Shown: one piece after another, positions 52,501 through 62,094 of the stretch
Numbering within the stretch: the first letter of the stretch is position 1
Layout: every line of letters begins with the position of its first letter
DNA from: Neptuniibacter sp. 1_MG-2023
GTDB lineage: Bacteria > Pseudomonadota > Gammaproteobacteria > Pseudomonadales > Balneatricaceae
Direction: 5' to 3'
Assembly (NCBI RefSeq): GCF_030547185.1
Contig: NZ_JAUOQR010000004.1
Location: forward strand, 186,001 to 250,000
DNA: 64,000 nt
The notes under the pieces: model-generated
Told to the model about the DNA's origin: nothing
The model's database searches: none
What the model saw: only the letters and a program-made list of their open reading frames with translations
Translations under genes and position numbers: made by a program

Positions 52501-52633
52501 AGTCAGTAATGTTTTTTGCTGCAACGTTAATGCTGTTTTTACTGCGAATTCTTCCGCTTTCTAGGCATAAAAAACCGGCTTGCATTAAGAACACTAAAAG
52601 AGCTGATACAATCAGCCACATATTATCCAGCAT
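49577..52633 (-). CDS. Ammonium transporter-PAS-GGDEF-EAL fusion
   Basis: 1018-residue fusion. Residues 1-~390 form an Amt channel (starting near MWLIVSALLVFLMQAGF, with pore-His contexts TVVHSVGG near 160 and PAHLLAGIWG near 310). A linker/coiled coil follows (400-460). Next come PAS (about 460-575), GGDEF (intact RWGGDEF near 668) and EAL (intact EALIRW near 794, DDFGTG near 930). The last two make and break cyclic-di-GMP, so ammonium passage could set second-messenger level. AAAGG precedes the ATG. It converges with ycgN. Which activity dominates is unknown. Confidence 0.9.
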   Translation of the reverse strand: MLDNMWLIVSALLVFLMQAGFLCLESGRIRSKNSINVAAKNITDFILSTTIFWIAGFGLMFGNTYLGFIGGNSFLFGTDNSADEICFFIFQMMFCSTAATLMSGAVAERMSFIGYIYATIILSVAIYPITGHWAWGGLYQDTQQGWLEALGFIDFAGSTVVHSVGGWVALACVIIIGPRLGRYDANTKFPSGSNLPMATMGTLLIWFGWFGFNGGSVLAINDQVPKILLNTCLAAIWGGLIATSLHYFDKRFIDVGYILNGIIAGLVGITASCFAVEPISAAFIGMISGGIVYYGTLWLEKMQIDDALAVIPAHLLAGIWGTIAVAIFSDYSKLDTGLTFSQQLAIQLCGITAIGLYSFGVSYCLLSIINRLVPLRVSVQDEEQGLNIAEHQASTELIDLLSDMEQQQNLGNFTSPVNEEPFTEVGQIAKKYNQVITRINQEMSQKDFAIDQFQASEKRKSAILDSSMDCIISIDWEGKIIEFNPSAERTLGCLKKQVVGKSFTKYFILEEDREAVEYSLRHFFSAANGLVLNRRNALQLQRISAHPFPAEVTITSTRMEDDSRTEFTLHIRDVTREQKLQSRLKFLAYRDPLTSLSNRTYMMKSLSAAIEVAKLHNETVALFFLDLDKFKKINDTLGHKAGDELLCEVAKRLTEAAREDDLIARWGGDEFIVVLRGKINLDVISKKAKDILEIMRKPVEISKKQFNIPTSIGISLSVCGQTHADNLIQEADIAMYAAKESGRDNYQIFQPHMAENVTKSATYERLIKIGLAEKQFYLVYQPKVFRSKDNIIALEALIRWNHPQQGVISPTDFIPIAEESNLIIQLGEMVINTALMQIREWIDQGLSPVPIAVNVSGKHLISEELVPFIKQQLVLFSIPGSLLEIEITEGVLIDDIEICISVLEELKALNISISIDDFGTGYSSLNYLKRLPLDILKIDQSFVEECHRKDEDTEICATIINLARNLNLSTIAEGVETEGQLDTLLKLGCEVFQGYYFYKPLEKSVISKLLSPTINTDN

Positions 52634-52805
52634 TTATAACCTTTCCTTATACGACGAGAGAAAGTGTGTTAACGCTCCGAACTTTTGTAAACCATTGGTC
52701 TTAGTAAGTAAATATTCTCTACATTATAGAGTAAGAAATGTTTCCTGTGGGTATTTTTTTAAGAGGTAAGGTAAAGAGAATAAAAGGATTTTGTTGTGAA
52801 TAAAA

Positions 52806-52844
52806 CAAAAAACCGCAAACAGAGGCCTGTTTGCGGTTTTTAAT
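52806..52844 (-). terminator. Rho-independent terminator of rpsA
   Basis: A strong inverted repeat (CCGCAAACAG / CTGTTTGCGG, loop of three to four) with T-rich tails on both sides, 29 bases past the rpsA stop. On the minus strand it is followed by TTTTTTGTTTT. Confidence 0.92.
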
Positions 52845-52872
52845 GTTAAGCCAGTGTTGGCTTAAGCGTTTC

Positions 52873-54552
52873 TTACTTCTGGTTGTCTAGCTGAGCTTTG
52901 ATTAGGTCACCAATGGTAGTTGGGCCTGCAACTTCAACTTCAGCATTGCGTACAGCAGAGATTGCTGCTTTCTCTTCAGCCTGTTCTTTCGCTTTGATAG
53001 ACAGGTTGATTACGCGGTTACGACGATCCATTGTGATGATCTTAGCTTCAACGTCGTCACCAACGTTAAGTACTGTAGTTGCGTCATCAATACGATCAAC
53101 AGAGATCTCAGAAACTTTAAGCGTACCTTCGATACCTTCAGCTAGTTCAATAACAGCGCCTTTCGCTTCAACGGAGATAACTTTACCGTTTACGATAGTG
53201 CCTTTATCGTTTGCTGCAGCGTATTCAGCGAATGGATCGCTTTCAAGCTGTTTGATACCAAGAGAGATACGCTCTTTTTCTGCATCGATAGAAAGGATAA
53301 CTGCTTCAACTTCTTCGCCTTTCTTGAACTGGCGTAGAGCTGCTTCAGCATCAGCTTCCCAAGTGATGTCAGACATGTGAACTAGACCGTCAAGCTCGTC
53401 CTGTAGGCCAACGAAGATACCAAAGTCAGTGATAGTTTTGATTGTACCAGTAACTTTGTCGTTAGCTGCAAACTGCTCAGCGAAAGTAACCCAAGGATTA
53501 GCAGTACACTGCTTGATACCAAGAGAGATACGACGACGCTCTTCATCAACATCAAGGATCATAACTTCCACTTCATCACCAATGTTTACAACTTTTGATG
53601 GGTGGATGTTTTTGTTAGTCCAAGACATTTCAGAAACGTGTACTAGACCTTCTACGCCGTCTTCGATAGATGCGAAGCAACCGTAATCAGTAAGGTTAGT
53701 GATGCGCGCCTGGCACTTAGCACCGGATGGGTAACGCTCTTTGATAAGCGCCCATGGGTCCATAGATAGTTGCTTAAGACCAAGAGAAATACGACCAGAT
53801 TCTTTGTCGAATTTGATGATCTTAACAGTGATTTCGTCACCTGGGTTCAACATTTCAGATGGGTGGGAAATACGTTTCCAAGCCATGTCTGTAATGTGAA
53901 GAAGGCCGTCAACACCGCCTAGATCGATGAAAGCACCGTAGTTAGTTAGGTTCTTAACGAAACCTTTAACTTCCTGACCTTCTTCAAGAACGGCTAGCAA
54001 CTCATCGCGTTGAGCGCTGTTAGCTTCTTGTAGAACCGCACGGCGAGAAACAACAATGTTGTTACGCTTAGGGTCTAGTTTGATCAGTTTAAATTCAAGC
54101 TCTTTACCTTCTAGGTGATCAACGTCACGAACTGGACGTACATCTACCAAAGAACCTGGTAAGAAGCCTTGGATGTTGTTGATGCTAACAGTAAAGCCGC
54201 CTTTAACTTTGCCGCTGATGTAACCTTTAACAGTTTCTTCAGCTTCAAATTTAGTCTGCAGAACTTCCCAAGCTTCAGCGCGTTTAGCTTTTTCACGAGA
54301 CAGACGCGTTTCACCAAAGCCATCTTCAACCGCTTCTAGTGCAACTTTAACGTCGTCACCGATTTTGATTTCAAGTTCATTAGCATCGTTAAGGAACTGT
54401 GAACGCGGGATGATTGCTTCAGATTTAAGACCAGCATGTACAGTAACCCAGTCGCTGTCGATATCAACAACTTCACCAATTACTAATTTGCCAGGGGTCA
54501 TGTCTAGTGATTGAAGGGATTCTTCAAACAGATCAGCAAAGCTTTCGCTCAT
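52873..54552 (-). CDS. rpsA: 30S ribosomal protein S1
   Basis: 559-residue S1, six S1 (OB-fold) repeats that bind mRNA on the 30S subunit. The N-terminus [14 protein letters not shown] corresponds to E. coli MTESFAQLFEESL, so the ATG at 54552 is chosen over an upstream frame start; AGGA lies upstream. Repeated [29 protein letters not shown]-type segments are visible. Unlike many relatives, cmk is not immediately upstream and no ihfB follows downstream. Confidence 0.97.
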   Translation of the reverse strand: MSESFADLFEESLQSLDMTPGKLVIGEVVDIDSDWVTVHAGLKSEAIIPRSQFLNDANELEIKIGDDVKVALEAVEDGFGETRLSREKAKRAEAWEVLQTKFEAEETVKGYISGKVKGGFTVSINNIQGFLPGSLVDVRPVRDVDHLEGKELEFKLIKLDPKRNNIVVSRRAVLQEANSAQRDELLAVLEEGQEVKGFVKNLTNYGAFIDLGGVDGLLHITDMAWKRISHPSEMLNPGDEITVKIIKFDKESGRISLGLKQLSMDPWALIKERYPSGAKCQARITNLTDYGCFASIEDGVEGLVHVSEMSWTNKNIHPSKVVNIGDEVEVMILDVDEERRRISLGIKQCTANPWVTFAEQFAANDKVTGTIKTITDFGIFVGLQDELDGLVHMSDITWEADAEAALRQFKKGEEVEAVILSIDAEKERISLGIKQLESDPFAEYAAANDKGTIVNGKVISVEAKGAVIELAEGIEGTLKVSEISVDRIDDATTVLNVGDDVEAKIITMDRRNRVINLSIKAKEQAEEKAAISAVRNAEVEVAGPTTIGDLIKAQLDNQK

Positions 54553-54785
54553 TGAAAATGTCCTATATGTAAGGGCCACATACCATTTTATAAGTTTAAT
54601 GGGACTGTAGCGCTTCAGCCTGTAATACCGGTTTTACAGGGTCAGTTTTAAGTAGTTCAAAAAGGGCGTTTTGACCGGTTTAGCACCCAATTCAATAGAA
54701 ATTGAGCGCGCATTATACAGTAAAACCATAAGCTTTACATAGGTTTTGCTGTTAATAGGTGCTTTTATGGCCAGATATTTAGCAA

Positions 54786-55565
54786 TTAAATAGGTTTGTC
54801 ATAATTGCTGAGGCGCTCATAAAGCGCGGTTTGGCATGGTTTTACAACTGTATCTAAGTCTGCTTTGAGATTTGAAGGGAGGATTGTTGTGTCTTGCTTA
54901 CGGAAAAAAGTGGTAATGAGCCGCTCCTCCCGTGGAGAGTTTGCGGCAATATCTATTCCATCGCCTACGCAGAAAGCGAATTCAGGCATATAATCTCTAA
55001 TTAGCATTTCGCGTTCATTGTCTGACAAGATTAGTCGTTTAGCGCCAATGAATTTTTTATATTCGTGCCCAGCCGCTGCCGACATCGCTTCTATTTTTAA
55101 GTTTGAGAAGCGCCTGGCGTCAGGCATATCAAGTAATAGCTTTTTTAGTTGCCTTTCTACGGCTGTTATCTCTTCTGCCATGGTGAGTGGGGCGAAGTGC
55201 TCATTAAGCTCTTTGTAGGTTTGTAAAGAGGCTATTTTTTCTTGCAGGGTTTCTATTTCAGCACGAAGCTCTTTTTGCTCTTCAATAAGCTGTTCATTAT
55301 CTGCCATTAACCCTTTGATTACTTTCTGTGTTGGGGTGGCTTTGCTTTCATAGAAGGTAGAAGGGAGCTGCTTTGCGCCTAGCTCACCGATTGTTTCGGA
55401 GTGGGTATTGGTAGGTAGAACGGTAAAACCAAATTTCTCAAGGTCTTTTAGATTTTCAGCGTGTTGGCCTTGCATTTGGTTATACATAAGGAAACCGCCG
55501 CCTGCTAAGGCGGCCAGAATCAAAGGAATAAGAATAATTAAGACTACGCTTTTTTTGTTTTTCAT
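54786..55565 (-). CDS. Membrane-anchored coiled-coil protein, unknown
   Basis: 259-residue protein with an N-terminal signal-anchor helix (SVVLIILIPLILAALAGGGFLMY, residues about 6-28), a Glu/Gln/Lys coiled coil near 80-115 (MADNEQLIEEQKELRAEIETLQEKI split), and a C-terminal globular part with two cysteines (FCVGDG and PCQTAL). I do not recognise a family. It probably faces the periplasm. It lies between rpsA and prc on the same strand, 46 bases downstream of prc, so it may be co-transcribed with prc. Confidence 0.65.
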   Translation of the reverse strand: MKNKKSVVLIILIPLILAALAGGGFLMYNQMQGQHAENLKDLEKFGFTVLPTNTHSETIGELGAKQLPSTFYESKATPTQKVIKGLMADNEQLIEEQKELRAEIETLQEKIASLQTYKELNEHFAPLTMAEEITAVERQLKKLLLDMPDARRFSNLKIEAMSAAAGHEYKKFIGAKRLILSDNEREMLIRDYMPEFAFCVGDGIDIAANSPREERLITTFFRKQDTTILPSNLKADLDTVVKPCQTALYERLSNYDKPI

Positions 55566-55611
55566 CCAAAGCCTTTATTATGGGGCTAAAAATAAGCCTC
55601 AATTGTACTGA

Positions 55612-57693
55612 TTAATTCTGTTCCGATTGGGTAGCGGAATATTGTAGTTGCATCAGTACAGCATCTAATAGAATGCGGCCACTTTCAACCAGCATTGCTT
55701 CAGATTCAGGATTAATAGCGCGGCCTTGGCTATCTTTTTCCAGTTCATCGTCTAGGTCGGATAGTTTCTTTATCGGCGGAAGCTGTTTTTGCGCACGTCG
55801 AATATTTTCAGCTTCTACTTGCCATGCTTCGGCGCTATCGCGTTCCTGCTTAAGTACTGACTCCCGTAGCGGAATTAGACTACCTTCTTCACGAACCTCT
55901 TTTAAGCGCTCGACTTGTTTGCGCATAAAGACAAAGTCAGGATCTTCTGATGTGCGAGATTGGTGGCGTTTATCAATCTGACCAAGAAAAGCTGCTACGC
56001 TAGGGTAGGTGCCATGAGGAGCTGAGCGAACTTTGTCCCAAGATAGAGCATTATCGAGCGCACTTTCGCCGATGATTTCAGGATCATATAGGGTTGGGTA
56101 GTCTATATCAGGCATGACCCCTTTGTTCTGGGTGCTTTCACCTGAAATTCTATAAAATTTAGCGTGTGTTAATTTAAGTTGGCCATGGTTTAAGGGAAGT
56201 AAGGTTTGTACTGTCCCTTTACCAAATGTTTGTCCGCCGATAATAATGCCTCGATGATAATCTTGAATCGCTCCGGCAAAAATCTCTGATGCGGAAGCGG
56301 AGAGGCGATTTACCATGACCGCTACCGGACCTGTGTAAGCGACTTTGGAGTCTCGGTCACGTAGTACTTCTACACGTCCCGACGAGTCTTTGACTTGGAC
56401 AGTGGGTCCATGCTTAATAAACAAGCCGACCGTATCATTGGCTTCCCTAAGTGAGCCGCCGCCATTATTTCGAAGGTCGATAATTAGGCCATCAATCTCT
56501 TCTTCTTTTAGCTCAGCAATTAATTTTTCTACATCGCGAGAGGTGCTTTTATAATCATCATCACCTCTTTGTAGTGCCGCAAAGTCGATATAAAATGCGG
56601 GAATTTCTATAACGCCAAGTTTGAAGTCTCTGCCTAAATGATTCACTTCAATAACACGTTTTTGTGCTGATTGTTCTTCCAGTTTTACTTTGTTTCGCAC
56701 AATCTTAACGATTTTTGATGGTCTTTCTTCTTGATCTGAACTTTTTATTTCTAAGCGTACGGTTGTATCTTTCGGGCCGCGAATTAGTTGTACAACATCA
56801 TCTAATCGCCACCCAATTACGTCCTCTATTTCGCCGTCTTCGCCTTGACCAACACCGATAATTTTATCGGTGGCTTTTAGTTGTCCTGTTTTATCAGCAG
56901 GGCCAGCAGGAACTAAGCGAACAATCTGGGTGAATTCGTTTTCACTTTTTAATACAGCCCCAATCCCTTCTAAAGATAAGCTCATGTTTATCTTGAAGTT
57001 TTCAGATTTTCTAGGTGAAAAGTATTGTGTGTGAGGGTCATATTGTTTAGTAAAAGCGTTAGCGAATGTTTGGAATACATCTTCGCTATTCACCTGCAGA
57101 GAGCGTTTTAATTGGTTATTATAACGTTTAATTAAAACCTCTTTTGCCTCTTCGTCTGTTTTTTCAGCAAACCTAAGATTGAGTAAAGCGCTTTTTAAAC
57201 GACGATCCCAAAGAGCATTCATCTCCTCTTCGGTTGTAATCCAAGGTGCTTCTTCTCTATCAGTGTTTAAGTTTTCATCAACATCAAAGTCAAATTTTTT
57301 GCCTTCTTCTAGTTCGCTGATGGTGAATTTTAAGCGATCTTCAAGGCGTTTCTGGAAGCGGTTATAGATAAAGTAGGCATCATTTAGATCCCCCTTTTTT
57401 ATGCTGTCATCCAAGGTGTAGCGATACTGTTCAAATTCATCAATATCGCTTTTGTAAAAATAACTGCGAGATGGGTCTAAATCTTTTAGGTATTGATCAA
57501 ATATTTGATTGGAAAGAGAGTCATCAATCGAGATGCGATTGTAGTGACCAAGCTTTAATGACTCATTGATCTCTAGCAGAGTTTGTTTGTGAATCGGTTC
57601 TGCTTCTAGCGGAGTTACCAGCGCGTAAGCTGTAATTGGTGCTAAAAGAGAAAACGCTGTAATGAAAAGTGTATTTAATAGCGGTCTATGCAT
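55612..57693 (-). CDS. prc: Tail-specific periplasmic protease Prc
   Basis: 693-residue carboxy-terminal processing peptidase with a signal peptide (cleavage near ITAYA-LV). It has an N-terminal helical region, a PDZ domain (MSLSLEGIGAVL...IIGVGQGE near 235-280), and an S41 catalytic core with LRNNGGGSLREAND near 430 and NRLSASASEIFAGAIQDYHRG...GGQTFGKGTVQ near 475-505, giving the Ser-Lys dyad. It degrades or trims periplasmic proteins such as FtsI/MepS regulators in relatives. Length and layout match E. coli Prc. Confidence 0.95.
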   Translation of the reverse strand: MHRPLLNTLFITAFSLLAPITAYALVTPLEAEPIHKQTLLEINESLKLGHYNRISIDDSLSNQIFDQYLKDLDPSRSYFYKSDIDEFEQYRYTLDDSIKKGDLNDAYFIYNRFQKRLEDRLKFTISELEEGKKFDFDVDENLNTDREEAPWITTEEEMNALWDRRLKSALLNLRFAEKTDEEAKEVLIKRYNNQLKRSLQVNSEDVFQTFANAFTKQYDPHTQYFSPRKSENFKINMSLSLEGIGAVLKSENEFTQIVRLVPAGPADKTGQLKATDKIIGVGQGEDGEIEDVIGWRLDDVVQLIRGPKDTTVRLEIKSSDQEERPSKIVKIVRNKVKLEEQSAQKRVIEVNHLGRDFKLGVIEIPAFYIDFAALQRGDDDYKSTSRDVEKLIAELKEEEIDGLIIDLRNNGGGSLREANDTVGLFIKHGPTVQVKDSSGRVEVLRDRDSKVAYTGPVAVMVNRLSASASEIFAGAIQDYHRGIIIGGQTFGKGTVQTLLPLNHGQLKLTHAKFYRISGESTQNKGVMPDIDYPTLYDPEIIGESALDNALSWDKVRSAPHGTYPSVAAFLGQIDKRHQSRTSEDPDFVFMRKQVERLKEVREEGSLIPLRESVLKQERDSAEAWQVEAENIRRAQKQLPPIKKLSDLDDELEKDSQGRAINPESEAMLVESGRILLDAVLMQLQYSATQSEQN

Positions 57694-57844
57694 AATGTAT
57701 TTCTTAACTTTTTAAGCTCTAGATTCTGTTGTGACCTCGTTTGGAAGGGATTAGTTCCCAAACTTACGTCAGTTGAGTGTAGACATGCTGAAGAGTGATG
57801 TAAAATCAATTGCTTCTAATTCTCTGGTTATATTGGAATAAAAA

Positions 57845-58360
57845 ATGAAATTTGTTTTTAGGTTTGCAGGCTTAGCTCTGTTATCGGCATTGTTATTTGG
57901 CTGTGGTGAGGATGCCGCAGAAGAAAAGTTTAGGCAGGAGTTGGTCGATAAAGCGTTGAATGATGATGTAAGCAAAGCGGGTGCTGTCTTTTTACAAAAG
58001 AACGCTTTGATGGAAGGGGTTGTTACTACAAAAAGTGGTTTGCAGTATAAAGTGCTTAAGCAGGGGGAGGGTGAGAGGCCCTCAATTACCGACTTAGTGA
58101 CTGTTCATTATGAAGGCACGCGTGTAGATGGGCATATATTTGATAGTTCATACCAGCGGGGAGAGCCTTCCGTTTTTCCATTAAATCGTGTGATCAGAGG
58201 TTGGATTGAAGGATTAATGATGATGAATAGAGGCAGTACGTGGATGTTGTTTGTACCCTCCGCGCTTGCATATGGGGCAACGAGCCCTACAGATGATATA
58301 CCGGCTAATTCAACGTTGATCTTCAAGGTTGAATTAATTGATTTTACAGCTGCAGAGTAG
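57845..58360 (+). CDS. FKBP-type peptidyl-prolyl isomerase lipoprotein
   Basis: 171-residue FKBP-type PPIase, a lipoprotein by its LLFGC lipobox at Cys20. A short acidic N-terminal region (about 20-60) precedes the FKBP domain (VVTTKSGLQYKVLKQGEG to the end). Conserved pocket residues appear in VTVHYEGTRVDGHIFDSS, FPLNRVIRGWIEGL and AYGATSP...IPANSTLIFKVELI. It resembles FkpA/Mip-like secreted foldases but lacks their long dimerisation region. It may run together with the M18 peptidase gene 16 bases downstream. Confidence 0.9.
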   Translation: MKFVFRFAGLALLSALLFGCGEDAAEEKFRQELVDKALNDDVSKAGAVFLQKNALMEGVVTTKSGLQYKVLKQGEGERPSITDLVTVHYEGTRVDGHIFDSSYQRGEPSVFPLNRVIRGWIEGLMMMNRGSTWMLFVPSALAYGATSPTDDIPANSTLIFKVELIDFTAAE

Positions 58361-58376
58361 GAATTAAGGGAATCTT

Positions 58377-59660
58377 ATGTCTGAATTATTAGTTGATCTT
58401 AAAGATTTTTTGCAATCAGCCCCTACGCCTTATCATGCTGTTAATGAGATGGCTAAGCGTCTAGATGCGGCGGGTTACCAGTGTGTTGACGAGGCTGATG
58501 CTTGGTGTGTAAGTGCTGGCGGTCGTTATTATACAGTGCGTAATGGCTCTTCCATTGTTGCATGGAGCATGCCCGCGAACCGAAGCTTACTCGAATCAGG
58601 TTTTAGAATGGTGGGAGCTCATACTGACTCGCCTTGTTTAAAAGTTAAGCCTTTGCCGGAGCTTTGTAGGCAAGGCTATCAGCAGTTGGGTGTTGAGGTT
58701 TATGGTGGGGTTTTGTTGAACCCATGGTTTGACCGAGATCTGTCCATGGCGGGACGAGTTAGCTATTTAGATGCTAATCGATCGCGGCAGCAGGCATTAG
58801 TTAATTTTGTTAAGCCAGTAGCTTTACTGCCTAGTTTGGCTATCCATTTAGATCGTGATGCTAACACTAATCGTACAATTAATGCTCAAACACAGTTGCC
58901 AGTCATTTTGGCTCAAGGTGAAGAGAAGTGTGACTTTAAGTCCATTCTTGCTCAGCAGTTAAATAAAGAGGGTGTATCTGATATTGATGAAATTCTTGAT
59001 TATGAAATTTCATTATATGACACACAGGGTCCATCTATTGTTGGACTTGAAGATGAGTTTATTGCTTCTGCACGGCTAGATAATCTGCTGAGCTGCTTTA
59101 TGGGTCTTAAGGCGTTGCTTAATGCTGATTCAGAAGAGGGTGTGTTATTAGTATGTAATGACCATGAGGAGGTTGGCAGCATGAGTGCTGCGGGTGCGCA
59201 AGGGCCGATGTTGAGCCAAGTTATAGAGCGTTTGCTGCCCGTTGTCGAGGATCGAGTCAGAATGATTAACCGGTCTATGCTGATCTCTGCCGATAATGCC
59301 CATGGGATTCATCCGAATTTTGCGGATAAACATGATGAAAATCATGGTCCTTTGCTCAATGCGGGGCCAGTGATCAAAATTAATGCGAATCAACGTTACG
59401 CTACTAATAGTGAAACGAGTGGTTTGTTCAGGGATTTAGCTCAGCAGGTAGGTGTTCCTGTTCAGTCTTTTGTTGTGCGTAGCGATATGGGGTGTGGTAG
59501 CACAATTGGGCCTATTACAGCAGCAGAGCTTGGGGTTAAAACCTTAGATATAGGTGTGCCGCAGTTTGCTATGCATTCAATTAGGGAATTAGCCGGTGTT
59601 CGGGACGTGGGAGCTTTAATTAAGATTTTAGAGCAGTTCTACCGCGAAGATAGGATTTAA
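58377..59660 (+). CDS. M18 family aminopeptidase
   Basis: 427-residue metallo-aminopeptidase of the M18 (ApeB/DNPEP) family, cytoplasmic. Metal ligands are visible as [13 protein letters not shown] near residues 79-91, [11 protein letters not shown] near 118-128 and [12 protein letters not shown] near 260-271, plus [12 protein letters not shown] near 371-382. Length is normal. AAGGGAAT precedes the ATG. It probably releases acidic or hydrophobic N-terminal residues; E. coli has no close orthologue. Confidence 0.92.
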   Translation: MSELLVDLKDFLQSAPTPYHAVNEMAKRLDAAGYQCVDEADAWCVSAGGRYYTVRNGSSIVAWSMPANRSLLESGFRMVGAHTDSPCLKVKPLPELCRQGYQQLGVEVYGGVLLNPWFDRDLSMAGRVSYLDANRSRQQALVNFVKPVALLPSLAIHLDRDANTNRTINAQTQLPVILAQGEEKCDFKSILAQQLNKEGVSDIDEILDYEISLYDTQGPSIVGLEDEFIASARLDNLLSCFMGLKALLNADSEEGVLLVCNDHEEVGSMSAAGAQGPMLSQVIERLLPVVEDRVRMINRSMLISADNAHGIHPNFADKHDENHGPLLNAGPVIKINANQRYATNSETSGLFRDLAQQVGVPVQSFVVRSDMGCGSTIGPITAAELGVKTLDIGVPQFAMHSIRELAGVRDVGALIKILEQFYREDRI

Positions 59661-59959
59661 CTTTAGTAAGAGATAGATCGAAAAGCGTTAAAATTATTGG
59701 TTTTAGCGCTTTTTTCTATGCCAAGATTAGCTGTGAGAGTTTTCTCTCTTGTTTGCGCTCTATGCTGATTTCTTCAGCTATTAAATTCAGAACTAGCCAT
59801 TCTAGTGCTCCTCTCTGTTCGAAATTTTTAATCGGTATGTTTTGTGCAAGGGTTCTTGTATAAGGTGTTATTTTTATTCATAAAGATAAATTTGCACTTT
59901 TTTGGTGCGCTGTTTGTGAGTGATTGATTCTGGTGCACGTTCTTACTATGGGAGAGAGA
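59661..59959. other. Intergenic region upstream of the glucosylglycerate cluster
   Basis: 299 bases without a gene. It begins with the terminator of the M18 peptidase gene. The rest is expected to hold the promoter of the cluster. I see no clear operator. Confidence 0.5.
59681..59716 (+). terminator. Rho-independent terminator after the M18 peptidase gene
   Basis: AAAAGCGTTAAAA pairs with TTTTAGCGCTTTT (one mismatch, 7-base loop), with a terminal T run, 20 bases past the stop. Confidence 0.85.
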
Positions 59960-60832
59960 ATGTTTAAAAAGGTGCTGGTGTTTACGGATTTGGATGGTTC
60001 GTTATTAGACCATTTTAGTTATAGCTATCTAGCTGCGGCTCCTTTATTAGAGCTTTTCCGAGAAAAGGGGGTACCTGTTATCCCTGTGACCAGTAAAACC
60101 CGGGCTGAGTTAAAAGTGTTGCGCTCTGAGCTTAAAAACCTTCACCCCTTCGTGGTGGAAAATGGTGCCGCTGTTTTTATTCCACAAGGGTATTTTTCAG
60201 CGACCCCATCTGGTTGTGAGCCTTTAGATGGATACGATTGTTATCAGTTCTCTAAACCTCGTGAATTTTGGATAAATTTATTATCTGAGATGGAGGATGA
60301 ATTTAACGGTGAGTTTGAGACGTTCACGTCCTTGGGTACCGATGGGATTGTTAGGCTCACCGGATTGTCTGAGCACGCTGCGGAGCTTGCTAATCAGCGA
60401 GAATATAGCGAGCCAGTGATGTGGAAGGGCTCCAATGAGCGTAAATCTCTTTTTGTCGAAGCATTAAAGAGCTCGGGAGCAACCGTTTTGCAGGGAGGGC
60501 GTTTTCTGCATGTTACCGGTCATTGTGATAAAGGCCGTGCCCTTCAGTGGCTATGTAAAAGATATAAAAATGATTCACCAAAGGAGTCATTTTTAACTAT
60601 TGCCGCAGGTGATAGTTATAACGACAGGGAGATGTTAGAAGTTGCGGATTGTGCTCTCGCCATTCGATCACCTGTACATGATTTTCCAGATATTAAGCAT
60701 TCAAATATTTACCGTTCTGTGCAACTAGGCCCGCAAGGTTGGGTTGAGGGTATGCGTGAATTTTTGAGTACGGAAGAAACATCCATAGATGTAGATATTA
60801 TTGACTATCTGCAGAATAAGCTTAGGAGTTGA
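59960..60832 (+). CDS. HAD phosphatase, mannosyl/glucosyl-3-phosphoglycerate phosphatase-like
   Basis: 290-residue HAD (type IIB) phosphatase of the MPGP/YedP family. The catalytic FTDLDGSLLD is at about residues 8-17, PVTSKTRAE is motif II near 45, a lysine lies in the later GRFLHVTGHCDKG region, and AAGDSYNDREML is motif IV near 214-225. It should dephosphorylate glucosyl-3-phosphoglycerate made by the next gene. The ATG at 59960 follows GGGAGAGAG. It is adjacent by one base to gpgS. Mannosyl versus glucosyl specificity is inferred from context. Confidence 0.82.
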   Translation: MFKKVLVFTDLDGSLLDHFSYSYLAAAPLLELFREKGVPVIPVTSKTRAELKVLRSELKNLHPFVVENGAAVFIPQGYFSATPSGCEPLDGYDCYQFSKPREFWINLLSEMEDEFNGEFETFTSLGTDGIVRLTGLSEHAAELANQREYSEPVMWKGSNERKSLFVEALKSSGATVLQGGRFLHVTGHCDKGRALQWLCKRYKNDSPKESFLTIAAGDSYNDREMLEVADCALAIRSPVHDFPDIKHSNIYRSVQLGPQGWVEGMREFLSTEETSIDVDIIDYLQNKLRS

Positions 60833-60833
60833 T

Positions 60834-62069
60834 ATGGCTGATTTTTATCAGAATGGAATTATTACTACGCTACATAATCTGTCGAATAGGCCCATTGAAG
60901 AGGTAGAGGCTGAGTTAACTCGGTTTGGCCGGAAAAGGCCCATGTCACTTATTTTACCTTCACTTTTTTCTGAGTTAGAGGGGCCTGCGTTAGGGCATAT
61001 TGTTGACGAACTTTGTAAAGTGCCCTATTTGTCAGAGATTGTTATCGGGCTTGATCGAGCTAATGAAGAGCAGTTTTGCTTTGCTCAGAATTTTTTTAAA
61101 AAGCTTCCGCAGCATCACCGCATTCTTTGGAATGATGGTCCCCGTTTACGAGAATTGGATGCAGAACTTCAATCTTTGAAATTAGCCCCTAAAGAACCAG
61201 GAAAAGGACGAAATGTTTGGTATTGCATGGGATATGTGCTGGCGTCAGGACGTGCAGAATCTGTGGCTTTGCATGACTGCGATATCACGACCTATAACCG
61301 AGATATGTTGGCGAGGCTTATTTATCCTGTTGCTAACCCTCAGTTTAACTACGAGTTTTGTAAAGGTTTTTATGCGCGAGTTGCGGATGGGAAAATTAAT
61401 GGTCGGGTGTGTCGATTGCTGGTTACGCCATTATTGCGCGCATTAAAGAAAGTATTTGGGGAGATTGAATATCTGCAGTATATGGATAGCTTCCGTTATC
61501 CTTTGGCGGGAGAGTTTTCTTTTCGTCGTGATGTCTTAAGTGATATACGCATTCCGAGTGATTGGGGTTTAGAGATTGGTGTGTTGTCAGAGATGCACCG
61601 TAATTATTCAAATAACCGCCTCTGTCAGGTCGATATTGCGGACCAGTATGATCACAAGCACCAAAACTTATCCCTTGATGATAAGAATGCGGGGCTGTCT
61701 AAGATGTCCATAGATATCACTAAGGCGTTATTTAGAAAGTTGGCCACGCAAGGACATACTTTTAATAGCGAAACTTTCCGTACCATTAAAGCAACGTATT
61801 TCCGTATAGCCTTAGACTTTATTGAAACCTATCACAATGATGCAGTTATGAATGGGTTGCAGCTAGATATTCATGGTGAAGAACAGGCTGTCGAAATGTT
61901 TTCGCGGAACATCATTACAGCAGGGGAGCAGTTTCTCGGTAACGCCATGGATACACCATTTATACCAAGCTGGAGTCGAGTAAGTAGTGCGATGCCAGAC
62001 GTATTTGATCGTCTGGTTGAGGCTGTTGAATTGGATCATAAAGAGTTTATGGCTGAGACGCTTAAATAG
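60834..62069 (+). CDS. gpgS: Glucosyl-3-phosphoglycerate synthase
   Basis: 411-residue glycosyltransferase of the GT81-like family, joining glucose from a nucleotide sugar to 3-phosphoglycerate as the first step to glucosylglycerate. The family features are visible: [11 protein letters not shown] near residues 37-47, IVIGLDRA near 69-76, LHDCDIT near 148 (metal-binding Asp cluster) and [14 protein letters not shown] near 243-256. The ATG at 60834 follows AGGAG one base after the previous stop. It is a member of a three-gene cluster with the phosphatase and the GH13 phosphorylase. Confidence 0.85.
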   Translation: MADFYQNGIITTLHNLSNRPIEEVEAELTRFGRKRPMSLILPSLFSELEGPALGHIVDELCKVPYLSEIVIGLDRANEEQFCFAQNFFKKLPQHHRILWNDGPRLRELDAELQSLKLAPKEPGKGRNVWYCMGYVLASGRAESVALHDCDITTYNRDMLARLIYPVANPQFNYEFCKGFYARVADGKINGRVCRLLVTPLLRALKKVFGEIEYLQYMDSFRYPLAGEFSFRRDVLSDIRIPSDWGLEIGVLSEMHRNYSNNRLCQVDIADQYDHKHQNLSLDDKNAGLSKMSIDITKALFRKLATQGHTFNSETFRTIKATYFRIALDFIETYHNDAVMNGLQLDIHGEEQAVEMFSRNIITAGEQFLGNAMDTPFIPSWSRVSSAMPDVFDRLVEAVELDHKEFMAETLK

Positions 62070-62094
62070 TTTCTTAAATAGGGATGTTGCAGAT

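Noticed and set aside
52898-53380. 160-residue plus-strand ORF over rpsA
   Set aside because: Antisense to the repeated S1 domains; its composition is explained by the highly biased rpsA codon use.
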